Program-made: the position numbers and the translations under genes
Origin: CAZMVU01 sp964569295
GTDB lineage: Bacteria > Hydrogenedentota > Hydrogenedentia > Hydrogenedentales > JAGMZX01
Length of the DNA: 40,830 nt
Reading direction: 5' to 3'
Assembly: GCA_964569295.1 (NCBI GenBank)
Contig: CAZMVU010000016.1
Location: forward strand, 1 to 40,830
In this document: piece after piece, positions 18,360 to 27,054 of the stretch
Numbering within the stretch: the first letter of the stretch is position 1
Layout of the letters: every line of letters starts with the position of its first letter
The notes under the pieces: generated by a model
Seen by the model: only the letters and a program-made list of their open reading frames with translations
Told to the model about the DNA's origin: nothing
The model's database searches: none

Positions 18360-18402
18360 GCCTGCGGCCCAGGCGGGCATGGCACGGCCCGTTGGCCTGT
18401 AA
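18360..18402. repeat. Dispersed short repeat, copy A
   Basis: A 43-bp stretch starting GCCTGCGGCCCAGGC that resembles 26732-26774 at roughly three quarters of positions. It contains small GC-rich inverted repeats, lies in the 160-bp space after dnaN and may act as a weak transcription stop. Confidence 0.4.
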
Positions 18403-18460
18403 TGTAGTTCTGGAACACCATGCTGTGCCCTTTCTGGCGTCCAAGGCACGAAAGAATTAC

Positions 18461-18933
18461 GGGAATCGGTAATTCTTTAGCCGATTGCCGTGAGCCGTTT
18501 CCCATACGTCATACAACTCCCTGGTATTAGCGCGGGTAGCGGTTCTGGCTCACCCGCTGTTTCTATGAGTCACGATGTAGGCGCCCTTTGGAGTGCGGTG
18601 GCTTGCCACCGCTTTTCCCGCAAAGGCCGTGGGTAGACGCTGGCGCGCAAGCCGGGAGAAAAGAGCCCCGTGGCCTCCAGCCCAAGTGGCCTGCTCATGA
18701 GCCCGAGAAGGATTCAAGGACACCGCTGGTGACTGCGTACGGTTGCTCTCCCGCCTTGGACAAATGCCTGCACTTCAGCCCACGCGCGCAATAGCGGTGG
18801 CAAGCCACCGCAGTCCAAAGTAGCGCCCACGGCATGGTTATCCCCGTCGTACGCTGGTAATCGCTATCACGGGACCGATTGCCGAAAGGTGTGCGCCGCA
18901 TCACGGCAAACGGCTAAAGAGTTACGGGAATCG
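18461..18933. mobile_element. MITE-like element, copy 1, with terminal inverted repeats and target duplication
   Basis: The body is 18469-18925 (457 bp). Left end 18469-18493 and the reverse complement of right end 18901-18925 match at 23 of 25 positions (both contain CTTTAGCCG and TTGCCGTGA). Immediately outside, GGGAATCG occurs on both sides (18461-18468 and 18926-18933), a perfect 8-bp target site duplication. Inside are two 28-bp inverted arms (18586-18613, 18793-18820), each holding a hairpin GCGGTGGC-TT-GCCACCGC. It encodes no transposase. A short open frame at 18588-18794 is not convincingly a gene. A diverged copy lies at 40221-40674. The element ends 23 bp after the stop of the sulfatase. 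Confidence 0.82.
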
Positions 18934-18948
18934 AAGTTATGTGCCCCC

Positions 18949-20586
18949 TTATCCTCGTGGCTTGGCGCTGACTTCTCTGGCCCACTTGCCCCAGCGTTTG
19001 GCCATGGTTTGCGCGCGTTCGGGCATATCTTGCGCGCGATCGTGAATTTCGGTGCGGTCTTCCTTCATGTTGTAGAGTTCCCACGACATCGTGCCGGCGG
19101 AGACCAGTTTCCAATCACCCTGGCGAATGGCCTGATGCTTGCCGAATTGCCAACAGAAGGTGTCGTGGCCTTCCCGGGTTTTGCCGTCAAACACGGGGAC
19201 CAGGCTCTTGCCTACCAGCGGTTGAACCGGGTGCCCGGCGTATTCGTCCGGGTAATCTGCACCGGCCAGCTCGAGGCAGGTAGCCATGATATCTACAACA
19301 TGCCCCATCTGCCCGGTCATGGTGCCTGGCGCCACGCGTGCGGGCCAGTGCGCGATGAGTGGGGTCGAGATGCCCCCCTCGTAATTCCAGCGCTTGTAGC
19401 GTTTGAATGGCGTGTTCTGCGCGTTGGCCCACGGCGGATCGCAGCATTGCCAGGAATCGACCGGTCCCGGCGGTATGTCAGTGATGTCCGTATTGCTTTG
19501 GGCACAGCCGCCGTTGTCCGATAGGAAAAGGATGAGCGTGTTATCAAGTTGCCCGCTCGCGCGCAATTTGTCTACGACGCGCCCAATATTCTGGTCCATG
19601 CGGTCGATCATCGCGGCGTACGTGGCCATCTTGTGATCCCACAGGTCCGCATCCCGGGCGTTCTCGAAAGGCATACCGGAGCTGTACCATTTTCGGATGG
19701 TTTGAAAGTCCCATGCGGACTTGTCTTCGATGTCCTCCCAAGCCGCCAGTGCCGGGTCGCGCGGGGCGAGCGCCCACTTCGGGTCGATGATGCCCATATC
19801 CAGCATACGCCGGTAGCGTTCCGCGCGCAGTTTGTCCCAACCTTTAAGGTACTTGCCGCGGTATTTTGCGATGTCTTCCGGAAAGGCGTGTAGCGGGTAA
19901 TGGGGGGCTGTATACGCCAAGTAGAGGAAGAATGGGTCGTCTTTGTCAACCGCTTCATCGAGGAAAGTCACGGCGTGGTCGGTGAAGGCATCGGTGGTGT
20001 AGTAGTCGGGGTCTTCCGGGGTGAACGGCACGACGACCTCGCCATCGACAAAGAACCGGTCGTCCCCGGCTTTGGCGGGCGCCGGTTCGCCTTCACGTTT
20101 GAGACCGGGGTTGAAGAAGTTGCATGCGCCGTCGAGCAGGCCGTAGTAGCGGTCGAAGCCGCGGTCGGTGGGTTTCTCGCCAAGGTGCCACTTGCCGCTC
20201 ATGTAGGTGTTGTAGCCGGCCGGCTTGAGTGCCTCTGCGATGGTGACGCAGTCCTGGAGTGGCCGCGGCCCGCTGGGCACGCCTGCCTGCTGCGCGTATA
20301 GCCCCGTGAGCAGCGAGGCGCGTGTCGGAGAACACTTGGCATTGTTATAGAACTGGGTAAAGCGAAGCCCATTATTGGCGAGCGCGTCGATGTTTGGCGT
20401 GTCTATCTCGCTGCCGTAACAGCCAATGTCCGAATAGCCCATGTCGTCCGCCATAATGACCAGGATATTCGGCCGCGGGGAGGATGCCGGATGCGGCGCG
20501 CCCTGAGCCTGCGTTGCGAGACCGAGCGCAGCGGTGCCTATGCCCGCCCGCTTGAGAAAGTTTCGCCGATTCATGCTGGTGTCCAT
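18949..20586 (-). CDS. Arylsulfatase, Tat-exported, Cys-type
   Basis: 545 residues, type I sulfatase. The Tat leader NRRNFLKRAGIG is followed by the core: metal Asps in IMAD47D48MGYSDIGCYG, formylglycine motif C85-S-P-T-R89-ASLLTG, GKWHLGE, and FLSDNGG (metal). This is the arylsulfatase A-like layout, exported folded and acting on a sulfated glycan or ester. Start at ATG 20586 is chosen because GGAGGC lies 5-6 bases before it; ATG 20574 would give MNRRNF directly. The MITE lies just after its stop. 20611-20804, before it, carries repeat 20653-20682. A separate formylglycine-generating enzyme is needed; the SUMF1 domain in the neighbouring kinase lacks the catalytic Cys pair. Confidence 0.93.
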   Translation of the reverse strand: MDTSMNRRNFLKRAGIGTAALGLATQAQGAPHPASSPRPNILVIMADDMGYSDIGCYGSEIDTPNIDALANNGLRFTQFYNNAKCSPTRASLLTGLYAQQAGVPSGPRPLQDCVTIAEALKPAGYNTYMSGKWHLGEKPTDRGFDRYYGLLDGACNFFNPGLKREGEPAPAKAGDDRFFVDGEVVVPFTPEDPDYYTTDAFTDHAVTFLDEAVDKDDPFFLYLAYTAPHYPLHAFPEDIAKYRGKYLKGWDKLRAERYRRMLDMGIIDPKWALAPRDPALAAWEDIEDKSAWDFQTIRKWYSSGMPFENARDADLWDHKMATYAAMIDRMDQNIGRVVDKLRASGQLDNTLILFLSDNGGCAQSNTDITDIPPGPVDSWQCCDPPWANAQNTPFKRYKRWNYEGGISTPLIAHWPARVAPGTMTGQMGHVVDIMATCLELAGADYPDEYAGHPVQPLVGKSLVPVFDGKTREGHDTFCWQFGKHQAIRQGDWKLVSAGTMSWELYNMKEDRTEIHDRAQDMPERAQTMAKRWGKWAREVSAKPRG

Positions 20587-20652
20587 GGATGCCTCCGTTT
20601 GCGTATGCACTACAAGTTATTGAACCCGCTTTTCAAAATGGTGCGTCGTATC

Positions 20653-20682
20653 GAAAAGTGAAGCAGCAAGGGGACAGTGCCT
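20653..20682. repeat. Dispersed repeat related to the window's right end
   Basis: A 30-bp segment (core AAGTGAAGCA, then GGGGAC) that matches 40715-40744 with few differences. It lies in the 218-bp space between the sulfatase start and the kinase stop. Confidence 0.5.
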
Positions 20683-20804
20683 GCGGGTGCGCGCGTCTCC
20701 GTCCCGTTTTCGTTACCCGTGCTTATGATTGAATAATCCAGGAACTCGATAGGAGAAGAACAGCACCCTTTCTTTGTCGTGGCATGGGCCGGGGTTTTCA
20801 ATAG

Positions 20805-22847
20805 TCAGAGGGGGCGGCGCAGGTGGGTGTGCACGGCTTCCGGCGTGTGGGGTATTTCGCGTATGCAGCGGAAACCCAAGTCCGCCCGCCGCTGTCCGTA
20901 GTGCTCGTAATAGCGGCTTTTGAGGGGTATGGGTTCTTGGTTGAAATTGCCACCGCGCACCACCATGCGCGCGCCGAAGTTGGGACCCGCTGCAAAGGCT
21001 TCGGCCTGTTCCGCGTTGTAGAAAGAGCGGGTCCACTCGCTGACATTGCCCGCCATGTCATAGCAGCCGGCGGCGGTCTGGTCGCGGTCGTGGGCACCTA
21101 CCTCGGCGGGTTTGCCGTCCTCGCCCACATCCTTGGTCTTGGCGGCGCCGGCGGCCCAGTCGTCACCCCATGGGAAGTCCTGAATCGCATTGCCATAGGC
21201 GGCACGTGCCCACTGTTCTTCGGTGGGCAGACGGCATGGGACACCGGTACTGCTGCGCCAGGCGGCATATGCCTGGGCGTCGTAATAGGTCACACGCGTG
21301 ACCGGGAACTCCTCGGGGTGGTCCTCAGGCAGCGGTAATGGCCAGCCGTCATCCACTTTTTCGCAGAAGCGGGCGAATGCACCGGCGGTGACCTCGGTAT
21401 TGTCGATGAAGAAGGGGCCCACGAACCGTTCCTTACCGTCCACGGTGGTCTTGCCGGGCGGCACGAAGGCCATGTCCTCGGGCCACATACTCAGGGCGAG
21501 GTAACATTGCAAAGCGAAACGGCCAAAACTCGCCGCGCGCTCCGGATCCGTCTCGGCCGCCTCGAGCGCGGCATCCCACATGCGCCCCCCCGCATCGCGT
21601 GCGGATTGCATGGCGGATGTCCCGTCCTTGCTGCGTTTCTCCGCGATGTCCTTTGCCTCCTCTACGAGCACGGCGAGTGCGTCGAACCCGGACGAGCTGG
21701 CCATGTCGTGCAGACCGGCGCGGGCGGTGGTAGCTGCCTGGGCGTTGCGCCGGTGTATTTCCGCCCGGTACAGGCCGAAGGCGCTTGCGCCGACAATGAG
21801 CACCGCGAGGAGTACGCCAAGAATCTTGCGGCCCGGTGCGGACGCGCTGGTTATCGTAGATGTGCGCGGCCGCCAGCGGGAAACCTTGCTGCCCTGGTCG
21901 ATACTTTCACGAATCTCGGCAAGGGCCGTGCGCAGTTGACTCACCGAATCGAAGCGTTCATTCGGTTCCGGCTCGATACACCGGCGCACGATGCTGTCGA
22001 GTTGCTTGGGGACTCCGGTCAGTACTTCCGACAACGGCTTGGGCACGCCGGTCGGCACGTTGCCGGTGAGTATTTCGTAGAGCATGATCCCGACACTGTA
22101 GATATCGGCCCGTGCATCCACGTCGCGGCTGTTGCGCAGTTGTTCGGGCGCCATATAAAACGGGGTCCCCATAACGACCGAGGCCCCGGTGAGGCGCGTG
22201 TCGGCCATGAGCTTCGATATGCCGAAGTCCATGAGCTTGATGCGCCCCGATTGGTCGATCATCACGTTCTCGGGCTTGATGTCGCGGTGGATCGTGTACT
22301 GGTGGGCATACTCGAGGGCGTCGCACAGCTCATCCATAATGATGAGGGTTTGCAGCAGCGGCATCCGCGCGCCGTGTTGGAGCTGCTCCATGGCGTGGCG
22401 CAGTGAGTTGCCGGCCACGAACTCCATCGAGATATAGATCACCTTGCCGGTCGAGCCGATGTCGTGTACGCGCACGATGTTCGGGTGCGCGAGCCGCCGG
22501 GCGATGCGCGCCTCGTTGAAAAACCGTTCGACCACCAGCTTATCCCGGGCGAATTGCGGCAGCAGGGTCTTGAGCGCCACTTCCTCGCCGAGGATATTGT
22601 CATGCACCTTGTAAATAGCGCCCATACCGCCACGGCCGATGAGCCGCAGCACGGTATAGCGTTGGGCCACCACCTGCCCCTGGCGGAACTGAATCTCCGG
22701 CGGATGCGGCTGCCCCGGCGTCTTTTGTGCGCCGGGGCGCTGCTGCGCTTCGATGTGGATCCGTGGCAACGGCGCATGACACTTGACACACGCTGTTTGT
22801 CCGTCAGGATTCACATAGGAACATTTTGGACATTTGAGTTTCGCCAT
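20805..22847 (-). CDS. Membrane Ser/Thr protein kinase with zinc ribbon and extracytoplasmic SUMF1 domain
   Basis: 680 residues. An N-terminal zinc ribbon (C6/C9, C20/C23) is followed by a complete Hanks-type kinase: G71-R-G-G-M-G76, K93, H187RDIKPEN, D207FG, and MAPE. A single membrane helix (about 342-360) is followed by a coiled linker and an SUMF1/FGE-sulfatase-like domain (about 455-665, with PTEEQWARAAYG and YDMAGNVSEW). The C-terminal part (VVRGGNF...GFRC) lacks the two catalytic cysteines of true formylglycine-generating enzymes, so it is probably a binding or sensor domain. ATG 22847 is chosen for the zinc ribbon start; GGAGGA lies 12 bases upstream. The open frame extends 290 codons further but opposite the MBL gene and is not real. 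The gene is divergent from the MBL-fold gene (243 bp between them). Confidence 0.92.
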   Translation of the reverse strand: MAKLKCPKCSYVNPDGQTACVKCHAPLPRIHIEAQQRPGAQKTPGQPHPPEIQFRQGQVVAQRYTVLRLIGRGGMGAIYKVHDNILGEEVALKTLLPQFARDKLVVERFFNEARIARRLAHPNIVRVHDIGSTGKVIYISMEFVAGNSLRHAMEQLQHGARMPLLQTLIIMDELCDALEYAHQYTIHRDIKPENVMIDQSGRIKLMDFGISKLMADTRLTGASVVMGTPFYMAPEQLRNSRDVDARADIYSVGIMLYEILTGNVPTGVPKPLSEVLTGVPKQLDSIVRRCIEPEPNERFDSVSQLRTALAEIRESIDQGSKVSRWRPRTSTITSASAPGRKILGVLLAVLIVGASAFGLYRAEIHRRNAQAATTARAGLHDMASSSGFDALAVLVEEAKDIAEKRSKDGTSAMQSARDAGGRMWDAALEAAETDPERAASFGRFALQCYLALSMWPEDMAFVPPGKTTVDGKERFVGPFFIDNTEVTAGAFARFCEKVDDGWPLPLPEDHPEEFPVTRVTYYDAQAYAAWRSSTGVPCRLPTEEQWARAAYGNAIQDFPWGDDWAAGAAKTKDVGEDGKPAEVGAHDRDQTAAGCYDMAGNVSEWTRSFYNAEQAEAFAAGPNFGARMVVRGGNFNQEPIPLKSRYYEHYGQRRADLGFRCIREIPHTPEAVHTHLRRPL

Positions 22848-23090
22848 AATGCGCGCTCGTCCTCCGTAGCCACGAAGAACCCGGTACAGTGGGTATCCTA
22901 CCGCGAAATGTGCATGGCTGCAAGCGTGCGCCGTTGCGTAGCGGGAGCGGCGTGCTGGTTGCCGCAGTGGTGTGGCGGTCCGGGTCAGGTTACAATGGAT
23001 TTTGTTACAGGCGGAAAGGCGCTGGCCCATGTCGGATATGCCGTGTTGCCAATCTGCCGCGAGTTGCTCGAACGCCGGAGGGAAAGAAGT

Positions 23091-23945
23091 ATGGCTGGGG
23101 CATGGGATCCGATTACCCTTACGATTCTTGCTGACAATACCGCCCAGGGGGTGGGGCTCCTGGCGGAGCACGGCTTTTCCGTATGGATCACCTATGGCGG
23201 ACAGCATATCCTTTTTGATACCGGCCAGGGGCTGGTGTTGGAACACAATGCCCGGGCGTGCGATATCCCGCTCGAGTCCACCGATGCGGTGGTGCTGAGT
23301 CACGGGCACTTCGATCACACGGGCGGGCTTGCGGCCGTGCTCGAGCGTGCGCCGCATGCCACGGTCTACGCGCACCCGGATGTGGTGCAACCCAAGTACC
23401 GCCGGATGGAATCGGGGCCGCCGCGCGAAATCGGCATGCCGGACCCCACGCTGCTCGATGATTCCAGCCGGGAGAACCCGATTATGAGGAGCCGGGATCC
23501 CGTGGCCGTCGCGCCGGGCATGTGGGCCACGGGCGAGGTGCCTCGAACCCATGCGTTCGAGGCGGTGAGCGGGCCGTTCTTCAAGGATGCCGCGTGTAAC
23601 GAGCCGGATCCTATACCCGATGATCAATCGCTCTTCTTTGAAACGGCGGCGGGGATTGTGGTGGTGCTCGGTTGTGCACATGCCGGGGTGTTGAACATTC
23701 TCGACCACATACACGCGATCACCGGCGGCGCCCCGTTACACGCCGTGATTGGTGGCATGCACCTTTCCAATGCCTCGGCCAAGCGCCTCGCGCAGACCGC
23801 CGACGGCCTCCGCAGGCATGCACCCGCCCGCATCGTGCCGGCTCATTGCACCGGTTTCGCCGGGGCCCATGCGATCGCGAACGCCTTCCCCACGCAGATG
23901 CACCCGTGCGCCGTGGGCTGCCGGTTCACCTTTGCGCCGGTGTGA
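23091..23945 (+). CDS. MBL-fold metallohydrolase
   Basis: 284 residues. The metallo-beta-lactamase motif is S70-H-G-H-F-D-H76-TGG, with later ligands at GCAHAGVLNI and the C-terminal HCTG. The layout resembles the COG1237 group (dihydropterin-6-ylmethyl-aminobenzene phosphate synthase-like), which is used in methanopterin-type chemistry but whose bacterial members mostly have no known role. No signal peptide. ATG 23091 has a GGAGGG 8 bases before it. The convergent alpha/beta hydrolase follows 64 bp later on the minus strand. Confidence 0.85.
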   Translation: MAGAWDPITLTILADNTAQGVGLLAEHGFSVWITYGGQHILFDTGQGLVLEHNARACDIPLESTDAVVLSHGHFDHTGGLAAVLERAPHATVYAHPDVVQPKYRRMESGPPREIGMPDPTLLDDSSRENPIMRSRDPVAVAPGMWATGEVPRTHAFEAVSGPFFKDAACNEPDPIPDDQSLFFETAAGIVVVLGCAHAGVLNILDHIHAITGGAPLHAVIGGMHLSNASAKRLAQTADGLRRHAPARIVPAHCTGFAGAHAIANAFPTQMHPCAVGCRFTFAPV

Positions 23946-24009
23946 GTGCGGCGCCGGGTCTCGGGGGGTATCCGCATTCTTTCCCAAAGATATGGTTCCC
24001 CCTGGCTGG

Positions 24010-24900
24010 TCACTCGCTGTGTTCACGCAGAAACCGCACGAGATGCCCTGAAAACTCGGGATGGCGCACCAGGTTCAAGTGGGTCGCGCCCTCGATACGC
24101 ACGATTTCGTGATCGGGTATGCGTCCTTCCATATTGTCCACGCCCACGGCGAGCGGATCGTGTGTTCCAATGATAGTGAGCATCGGCACCGGGATGGCCG
24201 TGAGTTCGTCCGCCGTCACCTCGAGGCCGGGGGCGCTGCGCAACACACCCGCCAGGGCCTTGCCGTCGTTGAATATGCGGGTAACCGCACGGATGATAAG
24301 GGTGTGCCCGAGGCCGGGCTTCTTGCGATCCGCGCCCATCTGGCCCGATGGCGGCGTGATGCCTCGCCCAGCCTCGAGCCGCTTGGCGAGGGGCTCGATG
24401 GCCGCGAAAAACTGGCTGTCTTTCTTGGTTTCCCAACCGGCGCCGCAGGGACATGCCGTGATGAGCCGATCCGGGTGCAAGCTGGCCAGTTTGAGCGTAA
24501 TAAAGCCGCCCAGTGAATACCCGACGACGTGCGCCTTCTCGATTTCGAGGTGGTCCATGAGCCGCACCACATCCTCCGCCATCTCCGCGCCGTAGGCGTT
24601 GGTATTGTGCGGTTTCCCGCTGAGGCCGTGACCGCGCAGGTCGAGGGTGATAACGCGAAAGTGCGGGCGCAACGCATCGACGACGCCGTTGCGCCGCCAG
24701 TTCAGGTCCCCCTGCACGGCGAATCCATGCACGAGAATGACCGGCGTGCCTGCCCCCTCGTCCGTGTAATGAATGGCGACGCCGTCCGCGTCGAAGGTAT
24801 TCCCGTCAACCCGGTTGCAGAAGGTGTGATAGGCAAAAGCGCTGACCCCCACCCCGCCGAGCAGCAACACGAGCAACAAAATGATGATAAGACGTTTCAT
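24010..24900 (-). CDS. Exported or membrane-anchored alpha/beta hydrolase
   Basis: 296 residues. A strong hydrophobic N-terminus (residues 3-23, rich in Leu and Ile) acts as signal anchor or signal peptide. The fold is canonical: oxyanion segment HGFAVQG, nucleophile elbow GYS-LGG, acid in GTHDPLAVG, and His in GATHLNLV. Substrate unknown; similar proteins are annotated as lipases or general hydrolases. ATG 24900 is preceded by AAAGGAG at suitable spacing. It lies next to NAD kinase on the same strand, with a 232-bp gap that may hold a short frame (24943-25104). Confidence 0.88.
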   Translation of the reverse strand: MKRLIIILLLVLLLGGVGVSAFAYHTFCNRVDGNTFDADGVAIHYTDEGAGTPVILVHGFAVQGDLNWRRNGVVDALRPHFRVITLDLRGHGLSGKPHNTNAYGAEMAEDVVRLMDHLEIEKAHVVGYSLGGFITLKLASLHPDRLITACPCGAGWETKKDSQFFAAIEPLAKRLEAGRGITPPSGQMGADRKKPGLGHTLIIRAVTRIFNDGKALAGVLRSAPGLEVTADELTAIPVPMLTIIGTHDPLAVGVDNMEGRIPDHEIVRIEGATHLNLVRHPEFSGHLVRFLREHSE

Positions 24901-24942
24901 GACCAGGTACTCCTTTCAGTAGGGGCCATGCCCGCGCATGGG

Positions 24943-25104
24943 TCAGCGCGCGTAATCCGCCGCCAAGGTGCCGCAGTAAAGATACCTTTTGCCCCCGGGT
25001 GCGCACAGGGTATCGCATTTGACCTGCGGTACGAAGAAAGGCGGTTTCAGCTTATGTTCGAAGGCATATTCTCCAAACGCCTTTTCCGTTGGACAACAGT
25101 TCAC
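24943..25104 (-). CDS. Possible small Cys-rich protein
   Basis: A GTG-started frame of 53 residues (VNCCPTEKAFGEYAF at the start; later VKCDTLCAP and LYCGTL), holding five cysteines in spaced pairs, lies between the NAD kinase and the hydrolase on the same strand. The composition looks protein-like, but the ribosome site is poor and I recognise no family. It may also be an older extension of a neighbouring gene. Confidence 0.22.
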   Translation of the reverse strand: MNCCPTEKAFGEYAFEHKLKPPFFVPQVKCDTLCAPGGKRYLYCGTLAADYAR

Positions 25105-25132
25105 GCGGAAACATGGCGGCAGCGTTCCTGCC

Positions 25133-25894
25133 TCAAAATGGCATCGAAGGCTGTTGCACGGGGCCGTAGGTGAGTAGTGTGGCGCCGCGGGCATGTTTGC
25201 GCACGATGAGTTCGTCGCCTTCGCCAAGGTCGAAGAATTGGGGCGAGGAATCAAAAGCGAGCAGCGCCGGGCCCCGGGTGATAAGTACGCGCACCTCGGT
25301 GGATTCCGGAATGACGAGATGGCTTGTGTACTGGTTGGCCGCGTTAAAGGCCACGCCGATCCCCTCCCAGAAAACACAGCGCGTGATCTTGTTGAAGTAG
25401 GCGCTGCTCCCGAAGGGCGTGCAGATGAGAAAGCCGTCGCCGAGGACATCCTGCCCGCCGGCTTGCGGTTCACCGTTGAGCCAGAGCTTGAACCGCACCG
25501 CGCTGTTAATGCGTTGCATGTGCACGTTGATCTCGTTCAACGCGGCGACATAGCAGTCCGGCTCCTCGGCATCCACCCGCTGGATGGCGCACTCGAGCTT
25601 GGTGTAATGCTGGCGCACAAGTGTATTCACTGCCAGGTGCGCGATCACATCCCCCGCGGGATGCGCGAGACACTGGTGGCCCCGGTCGCTGTTGAGGATG
25701 GGAACCTTGGGTATCCCCGGCCAGTTGAGTTCCGCCGCCAGCAGGGTGCCATCGCCTCCATAAGAGATTACGACATCGGGGTGGTCGTCCACGATCTCGA
25801 GGTTGGGATAACTGCGCACCTCCGGCGCGAGCTCGTGGGCATGCGCACCGAATAAGAGAACCCGTTGTGTTTTGTGCTCGATTTCTTTAGCCAT
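25133..25894 (-). CDS. NAD kinase (divergent)
   Basis: 253 residues. G46-G-D-G-T50-LL is the diacylglycerol/NAD-kinase phosphate-binding motif, N120E121INVHM is the conserved NE pair, and GDGFLICTP-FGSSAY (to 166) corresponds to the TPTGSTAY segment, with two substitutions. It phosphorylates NAD to NADP, if active, in the cytoplasm. Some of the C-terminal region (FWEGIGVAFNAANQYTS) is unlike common NadK, so nadK is a family-level call. Starts: GTG at 25900 or ATG at 25894; neither has a good ribosome site; ATG chosen. 25895-26148 before it shows no gene. Confidence 0.72.
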   Translation of the reverse strand: MAKEIEHKTQRVLLFGAHAHELAPEVRSYPNLEIVDDHPDVVISYGGDGTLLAAELNWPGIPKVPILNSDRGHQCLAHPAGDVIAHLAVNTLVRQHYTKLECAIQRVDAEEPDCYVAALNEINVHMQRINSAVRFKLWLNGEPQAGGQDVLGDGFLICTPFGSSAYFNKITRCVFWEGIGVAFNAANQYTSHLVIPESTEVRVLITRGPALLAFDSSPQFFDLGEGDELIVRKHARGATLLTYGPVQQPSMPF

Positions 25895-26148
25895 GCTCAC
25901 GGCTGACGCGTTCGCGCTTCCTAACTCGTTTCAGGACACGATGCCCTGGGCTATTATAGCACGGCGCATCCCCCTGCGCGACGGCGAAGGATGCGAAAGC
26001 TCCCGAAGTCAGGACAGCCCCTCTACAGCGGCGGCGCTGTGACCCGCCGCGCCGGCGGGTAGAGGGTGGTAATTCCCAGCGCTATGAGGGCGGCGGGCTT
26101 GACCGTGCGGCCGAACCGGCGGCTATCCCGGCGGGCGCCGCGGCTGGC
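25895..26148. other. 254-bp spacer between PilZ and NAD kinase genes
   Basis: No gene or sure promoter seen; there is a GC-rich stretch around 26026-26061. The PilZ protein ends at 26149 and the NAD kinase begins at 25894, both on the minus strand. Confidence 0.4.
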
Positions 26149-26511
26149 TCAGGCTTCTTCCCCGCCCGTGGTTAGATCGTGCTCGACAAACTGCTGGATG
26201 GCGTCGTGGTCCTTGTCCGCGATTTTCGTGAAAAGGATAGCCACCTTGAAGTGCTCGTTGCCGTTCTCGTCGGGGTCGCACCGCACCACCACGCCCTCGG
26301 CGTTCACGCGCGTGTCGGCGGGCTGGGGCAAGTCGATGACGATACGCATACGCGTCATCAGCGAAAGCGGTTTCACCGTATGGCACAGCACGCCGTTTGC
26401 GCTGATGTTGTCCACATGATTCAGCACAGCATCGGCGGAATCACCGGCGATGACGGGAAGCTTGCGCTTACTGCGCGGGAATTTTCTGCGGTCCTTGCCT
26501 GTCGAGCTCAT
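26149..26511 (-). CDS. PilZ domain protein, c-di-GMP binding
   Basis: 120 residues, a single PilZ domain. R9-K-F-P-R13 matches RxxxR and N35-I-S37-A-N-G40 matches [D/N]xSxxG; these two bind cyclic di-GMP in known PilZ proteins. It is a small soluble receptor; partner unknown. ATG 26511 gives the natural domain start; GAGG lies 11 bases before it. The frame stays open to 26856 without ribosome site or domain, so it is not used. Confidence 0.85.
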   Translation of the reverse strand: MSSTGKDRRKFPRSKRKLPVIAGDSADAVLNHVDNISANGVLCHTVKPLSLMTRMRIVIDLPQPADTRVNAEGVVVRCDPDENGNEHFKVAILFTKIADKDHDAIQQFVEHDLTTGGEEA

Positions 26512-26731
26512 GTGTGCGTTACCTCGCCGATTCCCAACCTCCCAGCGGCCTTCGATACGCGCGGTTTTCCGGCTATCCGGCGTGCCAACGCGGCGCAGCC
26601 AGTTGCGCATAGTGTAAGCATGCGCGGAACGTTTCGCAAACAGACGGCCGTTTCGGTCTTCTCCACCGGGGACGGTCACCCCCATTTGCGGTTTTGCATG
26701 CACGGTACGTGCGGGGTGCCAGATGACCTGG

Positions 26732-26774
26732 GCTTGCGGCCCAGGCTGGTATGGTCCGGGCCAGCGGCCCTGAA
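26732..26774. repeat. Dispersed short repeat, copy B
   Basis: Similar to 18360-18402. It overlaps the CCTGGGC-TTGCG-GCCCAGG hairpin that begins just upstream and a GGGCC/GGCCC hairpin inside it. Confidence 0.4.
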
Positions 26775-26993
26775 GAGCGGGTAGCACCCGTTGGCTGGCG
26801 GGGCACGCATCCTGGAAAATGACATGGCTTGCGCGGGTTTCTGCGAAACGGGCCACAAGCTACGTCATTAAGTGAGGGCGGATTCTGCGGGCGTTTTGTG
26901 AAGACCGCACTCATAATCACATCGACGCCATTATGGGCGAGGAAAACGGGACGGGCGTGGACTTGCAACCCGCGGATTCTCGCAAAGCCCCCC

Positions 26994-27037
26994 AAAAAAG
27001 GAAGCGGGGGCGGCCGTCGTATACGGCGGCCGCCCCC
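26994..27037 (-). terminator. Rho-independent terminator after the secreted protein gene
   Basis: On the minus strand an 11-bp GC stem (GGGGGCGGCCG with CGGCCGCCCCC, at 27006-27037) with a small inner palindrome is followed by six T (26994-26999). It starts 18 bp past the stop at 27055. Confidence 0.85.
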
Positions 27038-27054
27038 ACGTACGCGCCTGGCAA

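Larger units (their letters stand above)
26512..27054. other. 543-bp intergenic region with a repeat and a terminator
   Basis: Holds dispersed repeat copy B (26732-26774) and the terminator at 26994-27037. Short frames on both strands have no recognisable product. It would contain the promoter of the PilZ gene. Confidence 0.5.

Noticed and set aside
18588..18794. Protein gene inside the MITE
   Set aside because: The frame is also partly open in copy 2, but only as expected from DNA identity; it has no ribosome site and is crossed by the structural hairpins.
22848..23714. N-terminal extension of the kinase frame
   Set aside because: It lies opposite the MBL gene and upstream of a clear zinc-ribbon start at 22847.
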